Assembly: GCF_008795985.1 (NCBI RefSeq)
Contig: NZ_VMHP01000001.1
Location: forward strand, 1,860,001-1,924,000
DNA length: 64,000 bases
Direction of reading: 5' to 3'
DNA from: Marinobacter halotolerans
GTDB taxonomy: Bacteria; Pseudomonadota; Gammaproteobacteria; Pseudomonadales; Oleiphilaceae
The translations under genes and the position numbers were made by a program. Of this stretch, positions 27,071 to 36,864 are shown piece by piece (position 1 is the first letter of the stretch; every line of letters begins with the position of its first letter). The notes beneath the pieces are model-generated. The model was not told where the DNA came from. It worked only from the letters and a program-made list of their open reading frames with translations, and did no database searches.

Positions 27071-30000
27071 GACGCGGGAAAGGTGTGATCGGGTTTTTCG
27101 TGCATCACCGGGTTGCCGCCAACCTGGTGATGCTGGTGATGCTGCTCGGCGGTGTGTTGGCACTGACCCGGATGAACATCCAGTTTTTTCCCACCTTTGC
27201 ACTGGATATCGTCAGCGTTCGCGTGGTCTGGAGTGGTGCCTCCGCCGAGGATGTCGAGCAAGGCATTACCAACCCGCTGGAGCAGCGTTTGCGCAGTGTC
27301 GACGGTCTGAAAAAAATGACCTCCACCTCGGCCCAGGGCGTGTCGTCCATTACCTTGGAATTCGAGGAGGGCACTAATCCGATTCTGGCCCTGGACGATG
27401 TTCGCCAGCAGGTCGACGAATTCACCAACTTTCCTGCTGAAGCGGAGGAACCCCAGGTAACCCGGGTGGAGCGGTATGAGCCCGTGGCTCGGTTGCTAAT
27501 GTCGGGTGACGTAGACCGAAGTGAATTGCGGCAAATGGCCTACCGTTTTGAGGATGAGCTGTTGCAGCGGGGAATCGATCGGGTCTCCATCCGTGGCCTT
27601 CCGGAACAGCAGATCAGTATTGATGTGCCGGTTGAACGGCTTGAGACCCTGGGGCTGTCGCTGGACCAGATTGCCGAGCGGGTTGCCGCCATTTCACGGG
27701 ACCTGCCGGCGGGTATGATGGCCCAGCAGGACGCCACCCGTGAACTGCGGGCGGTGGAGCAGCGCCGCAGCCCCCAGGAATTCGAGAACATTCCGGTGCT
27801 CAGCGGCGAACGTATCCAGCTGAACCTGGGCGATATCGCGATTATCCGGCAGGAAGCCCGGGAGAGCCAGGTGTCTCTGGAGAAAGACGGCAACCCGGCG
27901 GTCGAGCTCCAGCTGCAGCGGTCGGAAAATGGCAACTCACTGGCGGCGGCGAAGGTGCTGGAAACCTGGCTGGCGGACACCCGGCCGCTGCTGCCGCCGA
28001 CTATCGAGCTGGAGGTATATGACGAAACCTGGCAGCTGCTGGATGATCGTATCTCCCTGCTGGTGAACAACGGTCTGGGTGGTCTGGTACTGGTGGTTTG
28101 CCTGCTCTATCTGTTTCTGCCGGGTCGCGTCGCCATGTGGGTGGCCATCGGTATTCCGACCGCGTTTCTCGCCGCCATGGCGGTGCTCTGGCTGATAGGC
28201 GGGTCGATCAACATGATATCCCTGTTTGCCCTGATCATGGCGCTGGGGGTGATTGTCGACGACGCCATTGTGGTGGGGGAGGACGCCGATGCCCATGCCC
28301 GAATGGGGGAGGAATCCATTTACGCCTCCGAAGGTGCTGCCAAAAGGATGGTCTGGCCGGTGCTGGCGTCCTCCCTGACCACCGTTGCGGCCTTCATGCC
28401 CCTGCTGGTTGTGGGCGGCGTGATCGGCAATATTCTCGGCGACATTCCACTGGTGATGATCTGCGTTCTGGTGGCCTCCCTGCTGGAATGTTTCATTGTG
28501 CTGCCTGCGCACCTGCGGCACGCCTTTGTGCCCCGCCGCAAGAAAAAATCAGGGGAGGCAGAGACAGCGCCGAAAAAACCGGGCCCTGTGGAGCGTTTCC
28601 GGCGCGGCTTCGAGAAGAGCTTCGACCGGTTCCGGGAAGGCCGTTTCCGGCGCTTCTCTCGTTACAGCCTGGAGCATCGGGGCGCTACCGTAGCGACTGC
28701 GGTGGCTTTGGCCCTGTTGACCGTTGGCTTGCTTGCCGGTGGCCGGCTCGGCTTCAACTTTTTTCCAACCCCGGAGCCCTCGGTGTTTTACGCAAATGCC
28801 AGCTTCGTCGCCGGCACCGACCGGGGCACCGTGGACAGGTTTCTCGGCCAGATGCAGCGAACGCTGAACGAGACCGAGGCGGCCCTGGGCGGCGACTTCA
28901 TTCTCCACGCGGTGACCACCCAGGGCGCAACTCTCGGGGCGGAAGGCAGCTCCCGCAGCGGTGACGAGCTGGGATCGATGATGATCGAGCTGGTGCCGTC
29001 GGACCGGCGATCGGTTCGAAATCCCGAGTTCATCACCGAATGGCGCAGCAGGCTGGAGATACCGGCCGGACTGGATAATCTGACGATTTCCGAACGCCAG
29101 GCGGGGCCACCGGGGCGCGACGTTAATGTACGACTGACCGGTGAAAACGCAGAAGACCTGAAGCGGGCCGCGGATGAGCTGGGTCAGGCGCTTGCCACCC
29201 TGCCGGGGGTACTGGATGTGGAAGACGATATGCCCTGGGGCAGGGAGCAGCTGATCTATCAGGTCAGCCCCTCCGGGAAGGCCCTGGGGCTGACCACCGC
29301 GGATCTTGGTAGGCAGCTGCGGGCCGCATTCGATGGCCGGGTTGCACAGATCTACCAGGACGGCCGTGACGAGGTCGAAGTGCGCGTGCAGTTGCCCCGG
29401 GATCAGCGGGAACGTCTGTCGACCCTGTCCCGGATGACTGTGCGGGTGCCCGACGGACGTTTTGTGCCGCTCAGTCAGGTAATGAATCTGGATCATCGCC
29501 AGGGCTTCCAGGCGCTGCGTCACGCCGATGGCAAGCTGGCGGTGGAGGTTACCTCAGGCCTGAATACGCGGGTCAGTACCACTGACCAGACTCTCGCCAG
29601 CCTGCAGGCGGAGGCATTACCGGACATTGCCAGCCGATACAACGTGCGCTACAGCTTCGAAGGCCGGGCCGCTGACCAGCGGGAAACCATGGCCGATATG
29701 AAAACCGGGCTGTTGATCGGCCTCGGACTCATGTATGTGGTGCTGGCATGGGTGTTTGCGTCCTGGAGCCTACCGTTGATTGTCATGGCGATTATCCCGT
29801 TTGCTCTGGTGGGTGCCTTGCTGGGGCACTGGCTGATGGGCCTGCAGTTAACCATTCTGTCACTGTTCGGGCTGTTTGGGCTGTCGGGTATTGTGGTCAA
29901 TAACGCGATTATCCTCGTAGCTTTTTACAATCAGCAGCGGCAGAAAGGCCTGGGCATTACCGATGCGCTGAACGAAGCGGCGGTTCAGAGAGTCAGGGCG

Positions 30001-30234
30001 GTACTGCTGACCTCGCTGACAACCATTGGCGGCCTCCTGCCATTGTTGTTTGAAACGTCCCTGCAGGCGCAGTTCCTGATTCCTATGGCTACTTCCATTG
30101 CCTTCGGACTGGGTCTGTCGACGCTGCTGGTGCTGGTGGTTGTCCCGTCATTGCTGTCGTGGCTTGAACAGTACCGGGAATGGCGTGCCAGCCGGCGAGG
30201 GACGGTCGCCGAGCCCCTGGGGGCGCCCGAATAA
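27067..30234 (+). CDS. RND efflux transporter permease subunit, second system
   Basis: This 1055-residue AcrB-superfamily pump has the M4 region FALIMALGVIVDDAIVVGEDAD and a second membrane bundle ending FGLFGLSGIVVNNAIILVAFYNQQ. A polar, charged insert of about 60 residues (near 485-540, Lys/Arg rich) sits in the cytoplasmic loop between the two halves. The start overlaps the adaptor stop by four bases. An ABC ATPase gene follows 15 bp later on the same strand, an uncommon pairing of RND and ABC components. The substrate is unknown. Confidence 0.92.
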   Translation: MRRGKGVIGFFVHHRVAANLVMLVMLLGGVLALTRMNIQFFPTFALDIVSVRVVWSGASAEDVEQGITNPLEQRLRSVDGLKKMTSTSAQGVSSITLEFEEGTNPILALDDVRQQVDEFTNFPAEAEEPQVTRVERYEPVARLLMSGDVDRSELRQMAYRFEDELLQRGIDRVSIRGLPEQQISIDVPVERLETLGLSLDQIAERVAAISRDLPAGMMAQQDATRELRAVEQRRSPQEFENIPVLSGERIQLNLGDIAIIRQEARESQVSLEKDGNPAVELQLQRSENGNSLAAAKVLETWLADTRPLLPPTIELEVYDETWQLLDDRISLLVNNGLGGLVLVVCLLYLFLPGRVAMWVAIGIPTAFLAAMAVLWLIGGSINMISLFALIMALGVIVDDAIVVGEDADAHARMGEESIYASEGAAKRMVWPVLASSLTTVAAFMPLLVVGGVIGNILGDIPLVMICVLVASLLECFIVLPAHLRHAFVPRRKKKSGEAETAPKKPGPVERFRRGFEKSFDRFREGRFRRFSRYSLEHRGATVATAVALALLTVGLLAGGRLGFNFFPTPEPSVFYANASFVAGTDRGTVDRFLGQMQRTLNETEAALGGDFILHAVTTQGATLGAEGSSRSGDELGSMMIELVPSDRRSVRNPEFITEWRSRLEIPAGLDNLTISERQAGPPGRDVNVRLTGENAEDLKRAADELGQALATLPGVLDVEDDMPWGREQLIYQVSPSGKALGLTTADLGRQLRAAFDGRVAQIYQDGRDEVEVRVQLPRDQRERLSTLSRMTVRVPDGRFVPLSQVMNLDHRQGFQALRHADGKLAVEVTSGLNTRVSTTDQTLASLQAEALPDIASRYNVRYSFEGRAADQRETMADMKTGLLIGLGLMYVVLAWVFASWSLPLIVMAIIPFALVGALLGHWLMGLQLTILSLFGLFGLSGIVVNNAIILVAFYNQQRQKGLGITDALNEAAVQRVRAVLLTSLTTIGGLLPLLFETSLQAQFLIPMATSIAFGLGLSTLLVLVVVPSLLSWLEQYREWRASRRGTVAEPLGAPE

Positions 30235-30249
30235 CCTGAGTGGAAGAGC

Positions 30250-30933
30250 ATGGTGGAACCTGTACTTGTGGCCCGAGGCCTGAATAAACAGTTCCGCAGC
30301 GGTAATCAGCCGGTGTCGGTGCTGAGTGATCTCTCCCTGCGACTCGATCGCGGCGAATCCCTGGCGCTGACCGGTCGCTCGGGATCAGGCAAGAGTACGG
30401 TGCTCAATATCCTGTGTGGCCTGGAGCAGCCCGACGCCGGCCGGATTGAAGTACTGGGTGAGGCGTTTGACAGTCGGACCCAAGAACGGGGGCATCAGGC
30501 AGAGGCCCGCTGGGCAAAGCTCCGGAGACAACAGATTGGTGTGGTTTTCCAGGAAGCAAACCTGATGCCGGCCCTGTCATTGCTGGATAACGTCCGCCTG
30601 CGTGCCCGCCTCGCCGGACAGAATGACGACGACTGCCGGGACCGGCTGGAGCGCCTGGGTATCGGCGAGCTTGCTGGCCGCTATCCGGACCAGGTCTCGG
30701 GTGGCCAGCGGCAGCGAGCGGCCCTTGCCATGGCGTTTGCGATGAACCCGGCCCTGATTCTTGCGGATGAGCCCACAGGCAGTCTGGACCGGCACACCGC
30801 CGAAGCTGTTACCCGCCAACTGTTCGAGCTTCAGGCACGCCATGGCTGTAGCCTGATTCTTGCCACCCATGACACCGAACTGGCTACTCGATGCAGTCAC
30901 CATCTGGACCTCGGGCACCAGCCCGGTTCCTGA
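30250..30933 (+). CDS. LolD/MacB-type ABC transporter ATPase
   Basis: This 227-residue ATPase shows Walker [10 protein letters not shown] at 42-50, the Q-loop ([10 protein letters not shown]), the signature VSGGQRQR and Walker [13 protein letters not shown]. It falls in the MacB/LolD/FtsE group that pairs with FtsX-like permeases. The permease gene starts 8 bp downstream. It lies in the operon that begins with the adaptor at 25832, so it may energise lipid or lipoprotein handling linked to the same envelope process. Confidence 0.93.
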   Translation: MVEPVLVARGLNKQFRSGNQPVSVLSDLSLRLDRGESLALTGRSGSGKSTVLNILCGLEQPDAGRIEVLGEAFDSRTQERGHQAEARWAKLRRQQIGVVFQEANLMPALSLLDNVRLRARLAGQNDDDCRDRLERLGIGELAGRYPDQVSGGQRQRAALAMAFAMNPALILADEPTGSLDRHTAEAVTRQLFELQARHGCSLILATHDTELATRCSHHLDLGHQPGS

Positions 30934-30940
30934 GCCTATC

Positions 30941-33220
30941 ATGACCCTGTTGGCCGCTCTGTTCAGCCACTATCGACGTCATCCCCTCCAGCTGCTGGCG
31001 CTGGCGGCCATGATTGTACTGGCCACCATGCTCTGGACTGGCGTTCACCATCTGACCAGCCAGGCCCGGGCCAGCCTTGATCAGAGCGAATCGGCGGTGG
31101 CAGAGCGCCAGCAGGTGATCCGGGCTGATGGTGAGCCGGTTTCCGTGCAGGACTTCGTGACACTCAGGCGCGCGGGCCTGTGTGTCATGCCCTGGCTGGA
31201 AGTGGCATTGTCCGGCGCCGGACGCGTAGTGGGTGTTGATCCCCTGGCGGCTGGCTGCTTTGATCGTGCGGATCAGGGCAATACGCCCTGGCGTGGTGAA
31301 CTCAATGGTGCGCCCTTCGTGGATATCAGCGAAGCGGCCGAGCTGGCAGAGGCACAGGAACCCCCGGCGGGAGAGTTGTCGTTGCTGATTTCCGGGACCG
31401 ACAGTGATGCCGGCTTGCCTCCGGGTTACCTGCTTGCTGCGTTTTCCCTCGGGCCCGACACCGGCGAGCTGGGCGAAAGCTTTCTGCTGAATCTGGACGC
31501 CCTTGGCGTGCTTGTTCTGCTGATCACCGCTTTGCTGCTGCGCAGTGTCTATCTGCTGGGTCTGGCCCAACGCCGGGAAAGTTTCGCATTGCTGCGGCGT
31601 TTTGGAGTCCCCCAGAGCCGGATCAGCCGCCTGCTGGTGTTTGAGATTATGGCGTTGGCCCTGGTATGCATCGTCCCCGGTGTCTGGCTTGGTCGTTGGC
31701 TGGCGACGGGCCTGGGGAGCGGGTTCGGGCGAGCCCTGGAAGGGCTTTTTGATACGCCGCTGTATGCCGGGCGGGGCGGCGGCTGGTTGGTGCCGGTTGC
31801 CACCATGCTGGCGGTCGTTCTGGTGGCGTGCCTGGCGGACTATCTCCGGCCCCTGGCCCGGCGATTGGCTGTTGCCGGCCCGCCGCAGGGCCTGTTACCC
31901 GTGCTTTTTTTGCTTGCAGGGATTGCCCTGTCAGTCTGGGCGCCGGGCCTGGTGTGGCTGTTCCTCGCTGTGGCCATGGTGTTTGTCGCGGCTGGCATTC
32001 TGGCGCCGTTTTTGATCTCCCTGTTGGCGGACTGGCGAGCCGGGCGCGAGTCAGATCCGCTTGCGCGCTGGCGCCACCGGGAACTCTCCGTACTGGCGCG
32101 GCGCCTGGCTCTGCCCTTGGTAGCGCTCCAGTTTGCCATGGCTATGGTGCTGGCAGTCCAGGCACTGGTTACCACCTTCGAAAGCACTTTTGATCAATGG
32201 CTGGCGCAACGGCTGGAGGCAGAGTATTACATTGAAGTTCCTGAGGGCGCAGATGCCGGTGCGGCGGCAGCTTGGCTGATGGAACAGCCGGCGCTCAAAG
32301 CTTCGGGGCGCTGGCATCGGGTCATCCGGGGTGAAGCAGCCCTGACGAATTCGTTTGGAAAGCAGGGGCCGGTGGTGGATGTGTTTGCACTGAGCCCCAT
32401 TGGCCCTCTGGTGACCGGCTGGCAGCTGTTTGAATCGGTGAATTCGCCCTGGCAGAGCCTGGCAGAGGGGCCGGGCGTGATGGTGAATGAACAGCTGGCG
32501 CGCCGGTGGTCGGTGGCCATTGGCGATACGCTTCCGCTGCAACTGGGCCAGCAGGTTAGCGAGTTCCCGGTCCTGGCGATCTACCCGGATTATGGCCGGC
32601 CTGCCGGCGAGATTCTGGTTCACGCATCGGCGCTGCCCCCGGATTTCCGGGTCAGCTTTCAAAGTCTGTCGATATCACCGGGAACAATGTCGATAGAGGC
32701 CATCAGCCGCAATCTGAAACGGATCTGGAGCGTAGAGCAGCTCACGGTGCGGGACAACCGGGCGATCGAGGCCCTGGCCTCCGCTATCTTTGACCAGACC
32801 TTTCTGCTGACCCGGGCAATGACGATTTTGACCCTGATACTGGCGGCTATTGCCCTGTTGATGATGGGCTGGGTGTTGTTCTCTACCCGGGCCTGGTACT
32901 TCCGGCTGCTGGTTGTCTGGGGGCTGCCGCGCCGGCAGGCCGCAACCCAGCTGACCCGGCTGGCACTGTCACTGACTACGGCCATTGCCCTGCTGGCACT
33001 GCCCCTGGGGGTGTGGCTGACCTGGGTGCTGGTGCATCGTATCAATCCCCTGGCCTTCGGCTGGTCCCTGCCGATGGCAGTTTATCCGGGGTTCTGGCTG
33101 GAGCTTGGTGCACTAAGCCTGTTGGTGGGGCTGAGTATTGCCCTGCTGATGCGCCGGCAGCTGAACAGCCCTGCGTCGGCACCGGAGAGTGCCAGTGCCC
33201 TGTCCGGAGGTGAACGATGA
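30941..33220 (+). CDS. FtsX-like ABC transporter permease
   Basis: The protein has 759 residues from ATG 30941, just after the ATPase stop; an open frame upstream of this overlaps the ATPase gene and was rejected. It has an N-terminal membrane helix, a periplasmic segment (to about residue 180), two groups of membrane helices and a second large periplasmic domain (about 405-620), the duplicated FtsX-like arrangement seen in exporters paired with AttH proteins. The last bases overlap the AttH-like lipoprotein gene in an ATGA. It probably moves a hydrophobic ligand between the inner membrane and the periplasm. Confidence 0.88.
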   Translation: MTLLAALFSHYRRHPLQLLALAAMIVLATMLWTGVHHLTSQARASLDQSESAVAERQQVIRADGEPVSVQDFVTLRRAGLCVMPWLEVALSGAGRVVGVDPLAAGCFDRADQGNTPWRGELNGAPFVDISEAAELAEAQEPPAGELSLLISGTDSDAGLPPGYLLAAFSLGPDTGELGESFLLNLDALGVLVLLITALLLRSVYLLGLAQRRESFALLRRFGVPQSRISRLLVFEIMALALVCIVPGVWLGRWLATGLGSGFGRALEGLFDTPLYAGRGGGWLVPVATMLAVVLVACLADYLRPLARRLAVAGPPQGLLPVLFLLAGIALSVWAPGLVWLFLAVAMVFVAAGILAPFLISLLADWRAGRESDPLARWRHRELSVLARRLALPLVALQFAMAMVLAVQALVTTFESTFDQWLAQRLEAEYYIEVPEGADAGAAAAWLMEQPALKASGRWHRVIRGEAALTNSFGKQGPVVDVFALSPIGPLVTGWQLFESVNSPWQSLAEGPGVMVNEQLARRWSVAIGDTLPLQLGQQVSEFPVLAIYPDYGRPAGEILVHASALPPDFRVSFQSLSISPGTMSIEAISRNLKRIWSVEQLTVRDNRAIEALASAIFDQTFLLTRAMTILTLILAAIALLMMGWVLFSTRAWYFRLLVVWGLPRRQAATQLTRLALSLTTAIALLALPLGVWLTWVLVHRINPLAFGWSLPMAVYPGFWLELGALSLLVGLSIALLMRRQLNSPASAPESASALSGGER

Positions 33221-34308
33221 GCCGGTTCTTCTGGCTGGTGTTAGTAGCTGTTTTGGCAGGCTGCTCCGAGCAAACTGGGCAAGGTGGCTTTGCCGGGCTG
33301 ACCGGAGTTGCGGATTCGCGGGACGAGGTGCCATTTTTGCAGCCCGGTCCGGGAGACCAACTGGGGTTTCCTGAAGATTTTGGCCCTCATCCCCAGCATC
33401 GGATTGAGTGGTGGTATCTGACCGCCAATCTGGAAACTGCAGGAGGTGATCCCCTGGGCTTGCAATGGACCCAGTTCCGGCAGGCCATCAAACCAAGGCC
33501 AGCAGATGCTAAACCACCCGATGCCGAAAACTGGCCATTGGAGGCGGCCTGGATGGCCCACGCCGCAGTGAGCTTCGACGGCCGGCACTATTTCGCCGAA
33601 AAACTGGCCCGGGGAGACGTCGGCCATGCCGGGGCCCGCGCCGACCCTCTGGCGGTCTGGCTCGACGATTGGCAACTTGCTGAGTCTTCCGAAGACGGGT
33701 TGTGGCGTTTGCAGGTAGAGGCGGACAGCTGGTCCTACGACCTTTCCCTTCAAATCAGTGGCAATCCGGTAGCCCATGGCGACCAGGGTTTCAGTGCCAA
33801 ATCGGCTACTGGCGAGGGCTCCATGTATTTCAGTCTGGTGGACATCCGGATTGCCGGAACGGTTACCGTCGGGGGCAAGGCCGTGGACGTCTCCGGCCGG
33901 GGTTGGTTCGATCGGGAGTGGAGCAGTCAGTTGTTGAAAACCGGCCAGCAGGGCTGGGACTGGTTTGCACTGCATCTTGAGGACGGCCACAAGCTGATGG
34001 CCTTCCGTTTGCGTGAGGATGAACGGAATTTTCTCTCCGGCAGCTGGATTGCGCCGGATGGCTCGGTGACGTCGCTGGAGCCGGACCAGATTGAGCTCAC
34101 CGGGAGGGATTGGCGGACCTCTGAAAACGGCCGTGTCCCAGGACAGTTCCGGCTACAGATACCCGATCATGGTGTGGATGTCAGCGTGTCGGCACCGCCC
34201 GGCCAGTACTGGAACGACGGGCTTTACCCCTACTGGGAAAGCCCGGTGACCGTGGAAGGCTCCCATGCTGGTGTGGGCTATATGGAGCTGACCGGCTATG
34301 GACGATAA
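33217..34308 (+). CDS. AttH/CrtC-like lipocalin-type lipoprotein
   Basis: This 363-residue protein has a lipoprotein signal (LAGC, Cys16). The rest is the double lipocalin-like fold of the AttH/carotenoid 1,2-hydratase family, with HRIEWWYLTANL, WMAHAAVSFDG and GRGWFDREWSSQ as family blocks. AttH proteins are regularly encoded with FtsX-like ABC permeases, as here (ATGA overlap), and probably bind a hydrophobic ligand in the periplasm. A carotenoid hydratase role is unlikely without carotenoid genes in this operon. It ends 11 bp before the convergent Anbu gene. Confidence 0.88.
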   Translation: MSRFFWLVLVAVLAGCSEQTGQGGFAGLTGVADSRDEVPFLQPGPGDQLGFPEDFGPHPQHRIEWWYLTANLETAGGDPLGLQWTQFRQAIKPRPADAKPPDAENWPLEAAWMAHAAVSFDGRHYFAEKLARGDVGHAGARADPLAVWLDDWQLAESSEDGLWRLQVEADSWSYDLSLQISGNPVAHGDQGFSAKSATGEGSMYFSLVDIRIAGTVTVGGKAVDVSGRGWFDREWSSQLLKTGQQGWDWFALHLEDGHKLMAFRLREDERNFLSGSWIAPDGSVTSLEPDQIELTGRDWRTSENGRVPGQFRLQIPDHGVDVSVSAPPGQYWNDGLYPYWESPVTVEGSHAGVGYMELTGYGR

Positions 34309-34319
34309 GCCCGTGCAGA

Positions 34320-35045
34320 TCAGCGAATGGTGGGCGGTTTCAGGTCGCTGAACAGCGTCTGGAGGCCGCGATGCCAATCGGCCCGCAACTGATGGAAGTA
34401 ATCGTTGTGGTCGTCGACCTGTTCAATGAAGCAGGGTTTGAGCTGATCATTACGATAGATCGCCACATCCAGCGGCATGCCCACTGAGAGGTTGCTTTTC
34501 ATGGTGGAGTCGAAGGAAATCAGCGCGCACTGGTAGGCCCGCTCCAGAGGCGTATCGAAACTCATTATCCGGTCGAGTATCGGTTTGCCGTACTTGGATT
34601 CGCCAATCTGGAAGTAGGGGGTTTCCCGGGTGGCCTCGATAAAGTTGCCCTCCGGGTAGACGTTGAACAGCCGTGGATTCTCGCCGCGAATCTGCCCGCC
34701 CAGAATCATCGAGCAGCTGAAATCCACGTGGCTGATCTTGCCGTCTGGATTGTCCCGTCGGATGACTTCCCGCATGGTCTGCCCTACAAGCTCGGCTGCC
34801 TCGAACATGGAGGGGGCGTTCAGCAGGTTGAGATCCTTGGTGCCGCTTCGTTTATCCAGCAGGCTGATCACGCTCTGGCTTGTGGCAAGGTTACCGGCGG
34901 ACAGTATAACCAGTTCGCGCTCTCCTTCCTGCTCAAAGACGTGCATTTTCCGGAACGTGGAAATCTGGTCGAAACCTGCATTGGTGCGGGAATCGGATGC
35001 GAATACAAGGCCATCGGCCAGTCGCATCGCCACACAATAGGTCAT
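34320..35045 (-). CDS. Anbu-type proteasome-like peptidase
   Basis: This 241-residue Ntn-hydrolase begins Met-Thr. After Met removal, Thr1, Asp17 and Lys32 line up with the proteasome/HslV catalytic residues (T1, D17, K33). SAGNLATSQS and the block around GGQIRGENPRLF fit the Anbu (ancestral beta subunit) family, which forms open-ring or helical assemblies. It is the last gene of a minus-strand cluster with a transglutaminase, an alpha-E protein and a circularly permuted ATP-grasp enzyme, the known genomic signature of Anbu. Its substrate has not been established. A 98-bp gap separates it from the transglutaminase gene, so it may have its own promoter. Confidence 0.93.
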   Translation of the reverse strand: MTYCVAMRLADGLVFASDSRTNAGFDQISTFRKMHVFEQEGERELVILSAGNLATSQSVISLLDKRSGTKDLNLLNAPSMFEAAELVGQTMREVIRRDNPDGKISHVDFSCSMILGGQIRGENPRLFNVYPEGNFIEATRETPYFQIGESKYGKPILDRIMSFDTPLERAYQCALISFDSTMKSNLSVGMPLDVAIYRNDQLKPCFIEQVDDHNDYFHQLRADWHRGLQTLFSDLKPPTIR

Positions 35046-35143
35046 AAGCGGGTATCCTCGGGAACAGACTGAACGGCGTCAGTTTACCCGGTTTTTCAGA
35101 GAAATCATGCGGCGCGTTCGTCTTTTTAATCGGCTTTGCCCGG

Positions 35144-35929
35144 TTACTGACTCTCACTTGCGGGGGTGACCCACGCTCTGGTGTGAAGACGCTCGGTCCC
35201 GCCCCCGCTGCGCATTCCTCTTACCGGCGCCGCATCCAGATAATCCAGACCCGTCGCCAGTTTGATATGGCTTTCTGCCACGTTCAGCAGGTTCACCACG
35301 TCAAAGGTGTGCCAGTTGCGGCCCAGCCAGACCTCTGCCCAGGCATGAGTGGCCAGGTGGTCTTCGCTGTTGGTATGGATATAGCCACTGACATAACGCA
35401 CTGGCACGCCGATGTACCGGCAGCAGGCGATAAACACGTGGGTATGGTCCTGACACACCCCCCGTTTCTGGTCAAAGGCTTCCGCCGCGGTGTGGGTGAC
35501 GGTGGTAGCGCCGGGCATGAACTCGATGTGTTCCAGGATCCGGTTCATCATTCGCACCAGGCTGCGTTTGTTCGCAGAGAACTGCTTGGCAAACTGCTTG
35601 ATAGGCTTGTTCACTTCAGTCAGCGGCGTTGGACGCAGGAAAACTTCCGGCGGGAAGGGTGAATCATCCTTGGTCAGAGGCTTGCCCGTCAGGTCTACGA
35701 TGCCCTCTGCCGTCAGCGTGATTTCGGAAACCGGTTTGTCCATGGTCATCACGGTAACCTGGTTGCCGAATCCGTCCGTCATCATGCTGGTGTCGCCGGG
35801 GGTACGCAGATTCCAGGCAAGAATACGCTGCTGGGGCGTGTTGCGGGGCGTCAGCCTCAGGTATTGGATGCTGGTCTGGGTGGGTTCGTCATAGGTATAG
35901 GTCGTTTCGTGGCGAATTTTCAGTTTCAT
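35144..35929 (-). CDS. transglutaminase-like cysteine protease family protein
   Basis: This 261-residue protein has an N-terminal beta-sandwich (KIRHETTYTYDEPTQTS) and a transglutaminase core with the catalytic triad: Cys in KRGVCQDHTHVF, His in HAWAEVWL and Asp in FDVVN. Family members are papain-fold peptidases or amide-bond editing enzymes. ATG 35929 is preferred over a GTG nine bases upstream because it forms an ATGA overlap with the alpha-E stop. Co-occurrence with ATP-grasp and Anbu genes suggests that it processes a peptide made by the ATP-grasp enzyme. Confidence 0.92.
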   Translation of the reverse strand: MKLKIRHETTYTYDEPTQTSIQYLRLTPRNTPQQRILAWNLRTPGDTSMMTDGFGNQVTVMTMDKPVSEITLTAEGIVDLTGKPLTKDDSPFPPEVFLRPTPLTEVNKPIKQFAKQFSANKRSLVRMMNRILEHIEFMPGATTVTHTAAEAFDQKRGVCQDHTHVFIACCRYIGVPVRYVSGYIHTNSEDHLATHAWAEVWLGRNWHTFDVVNLLNVAESHIKLATGLDYLDAAPVRGMRSGGGTERLHTRAWVTPASESQ

Positions 35930-36864
35930 GCCTGCCACCCCATATAGTCCTTCTGGATCTGTGCGGAAATGTCCTGAATCCGCTCCAGGAAGTCGGTCAG
36001 GTATTCGTGCAGGCCACGTTCGGCTATGTAGTCCCGGTCGCCGTAATGAATATTGGCGTACAGGCTGTTGGCCATTCGTCTGGCTCTCCTGGCATCACCG
36101 CTGTCGACAAGTTCCAGCAGTGCCACAATTTCATGCAGGCAGGCGTGCAGGGAACGGGGTACGTCCAGCTCCAGTATCAACAGTTCGGCGACGTTCAGCG
36201 GCAATATGTTGGGGCCGTAAATCTGTTGGTAGGCTTCGAATGCCGCCAGTGAATGCAGCAGTGCGGTCCACTCGAAAAAGGAGCGGGTCGCGTGCTCGTT
36301 ATGGGATGCGCTGGCCATTTCATGCCGGATGTCCAGCACCCGGGCGGTGGTGTCGGCTCTTTCGATAAACGTACCCAGACGCATGAAATGAAAGGCGTCG
36401 GTTCGAAGCAGAGTGCCATAGGCGGCGCCCCGGAAGATGTGGGAGCGGGCCCGGGTCCAGTCAAAGATCTGGCTGGCATTGGATTCAGTAACGCCAGTCT
36501 TGCGTAACTCCTTCATTTCAATGTACGACAGGTTGATGCTTTCCCACACGTCTGCGGACAGGCTGCCGCGTACATGAAGTGCGTTGTCCCGGGCGCTTTG
36601 AATGATGTTGAACACGCTGGCGGGATGGCGGTCATCCAGCAGCATGAAGTCGATCAGGTTCTGGGGGGTCACATCGCCGTAGAGTTTTTCGAATTCCCCG
36701 GACGTGCCGGTGACCAGCAGAGGCACGGATAGCTGCTCTTCCCGGTCTTCCGGAACATCGATCAGCGCCATGGTCAGGCTGATGTCCAGCAGGCGGGCCT
36801 GGGATTCAGCGCGTTCCAGATAGCGGGCCATCCAGAACAGGCTGGATGCGTCGCGGCTCAGCAT
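35926..36864 (-). CDS. alpha-E domain protein (DUF403)
   Basis: This all-alpha protein has 312 residues starting MLSRDASSLFWMARYLERAE, a sequence nearly invariant at the start of alpha-E proteins. The longer open frame back to 37248 is antisense-like and Arg/Pro rich and was rejected. Conserved blocks include ADVWESINLSY, GMRADTTARV-like ERADTTARVLDIR and FERIQDISAQIQ. Alpha-E proteins have no proven activity; they always travel with circularly permuted ATP-grasp enzymes and probably form a complex with them. The start overlaps the upstream ATP-grasp stop by 7 bp and the end overlaps the transglutaminase start by 4 bp. Confidence 0.92.
   Translation of the reverse strand: MLSRDASSLFWMARYLERAESQARLLDISLTMALIDVPEDREEQLSVPLLVTGTSGEFEKLYGDVTPQNLIDFMLLDDRHPASVFNIIQSARDNALHVRGSLSADVWESINLSYIEMKELRKTGVTESNASQIFDWTRARSHIFRGAAYGTLLRTDAFHFMRLGTFIERADTTARVLDIRHEMASASHNEHATRSFFEWTALLHSLAAFEAYQQIYGPNILPLNVAELLILELDVPRSLHACLHEIVALLELVDSGDARRARRMANSLYANIHYGDRDYIAERGLHEYLTDFLERIQDISAQIQKDYMGWQA

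Noticed and set aside
28098..28964. Second plus-strand frame inside the RND pump gene
   Set aside because: It is out of frame with a confident pump and shows Arg/Cys-rich, low-complexity composition.
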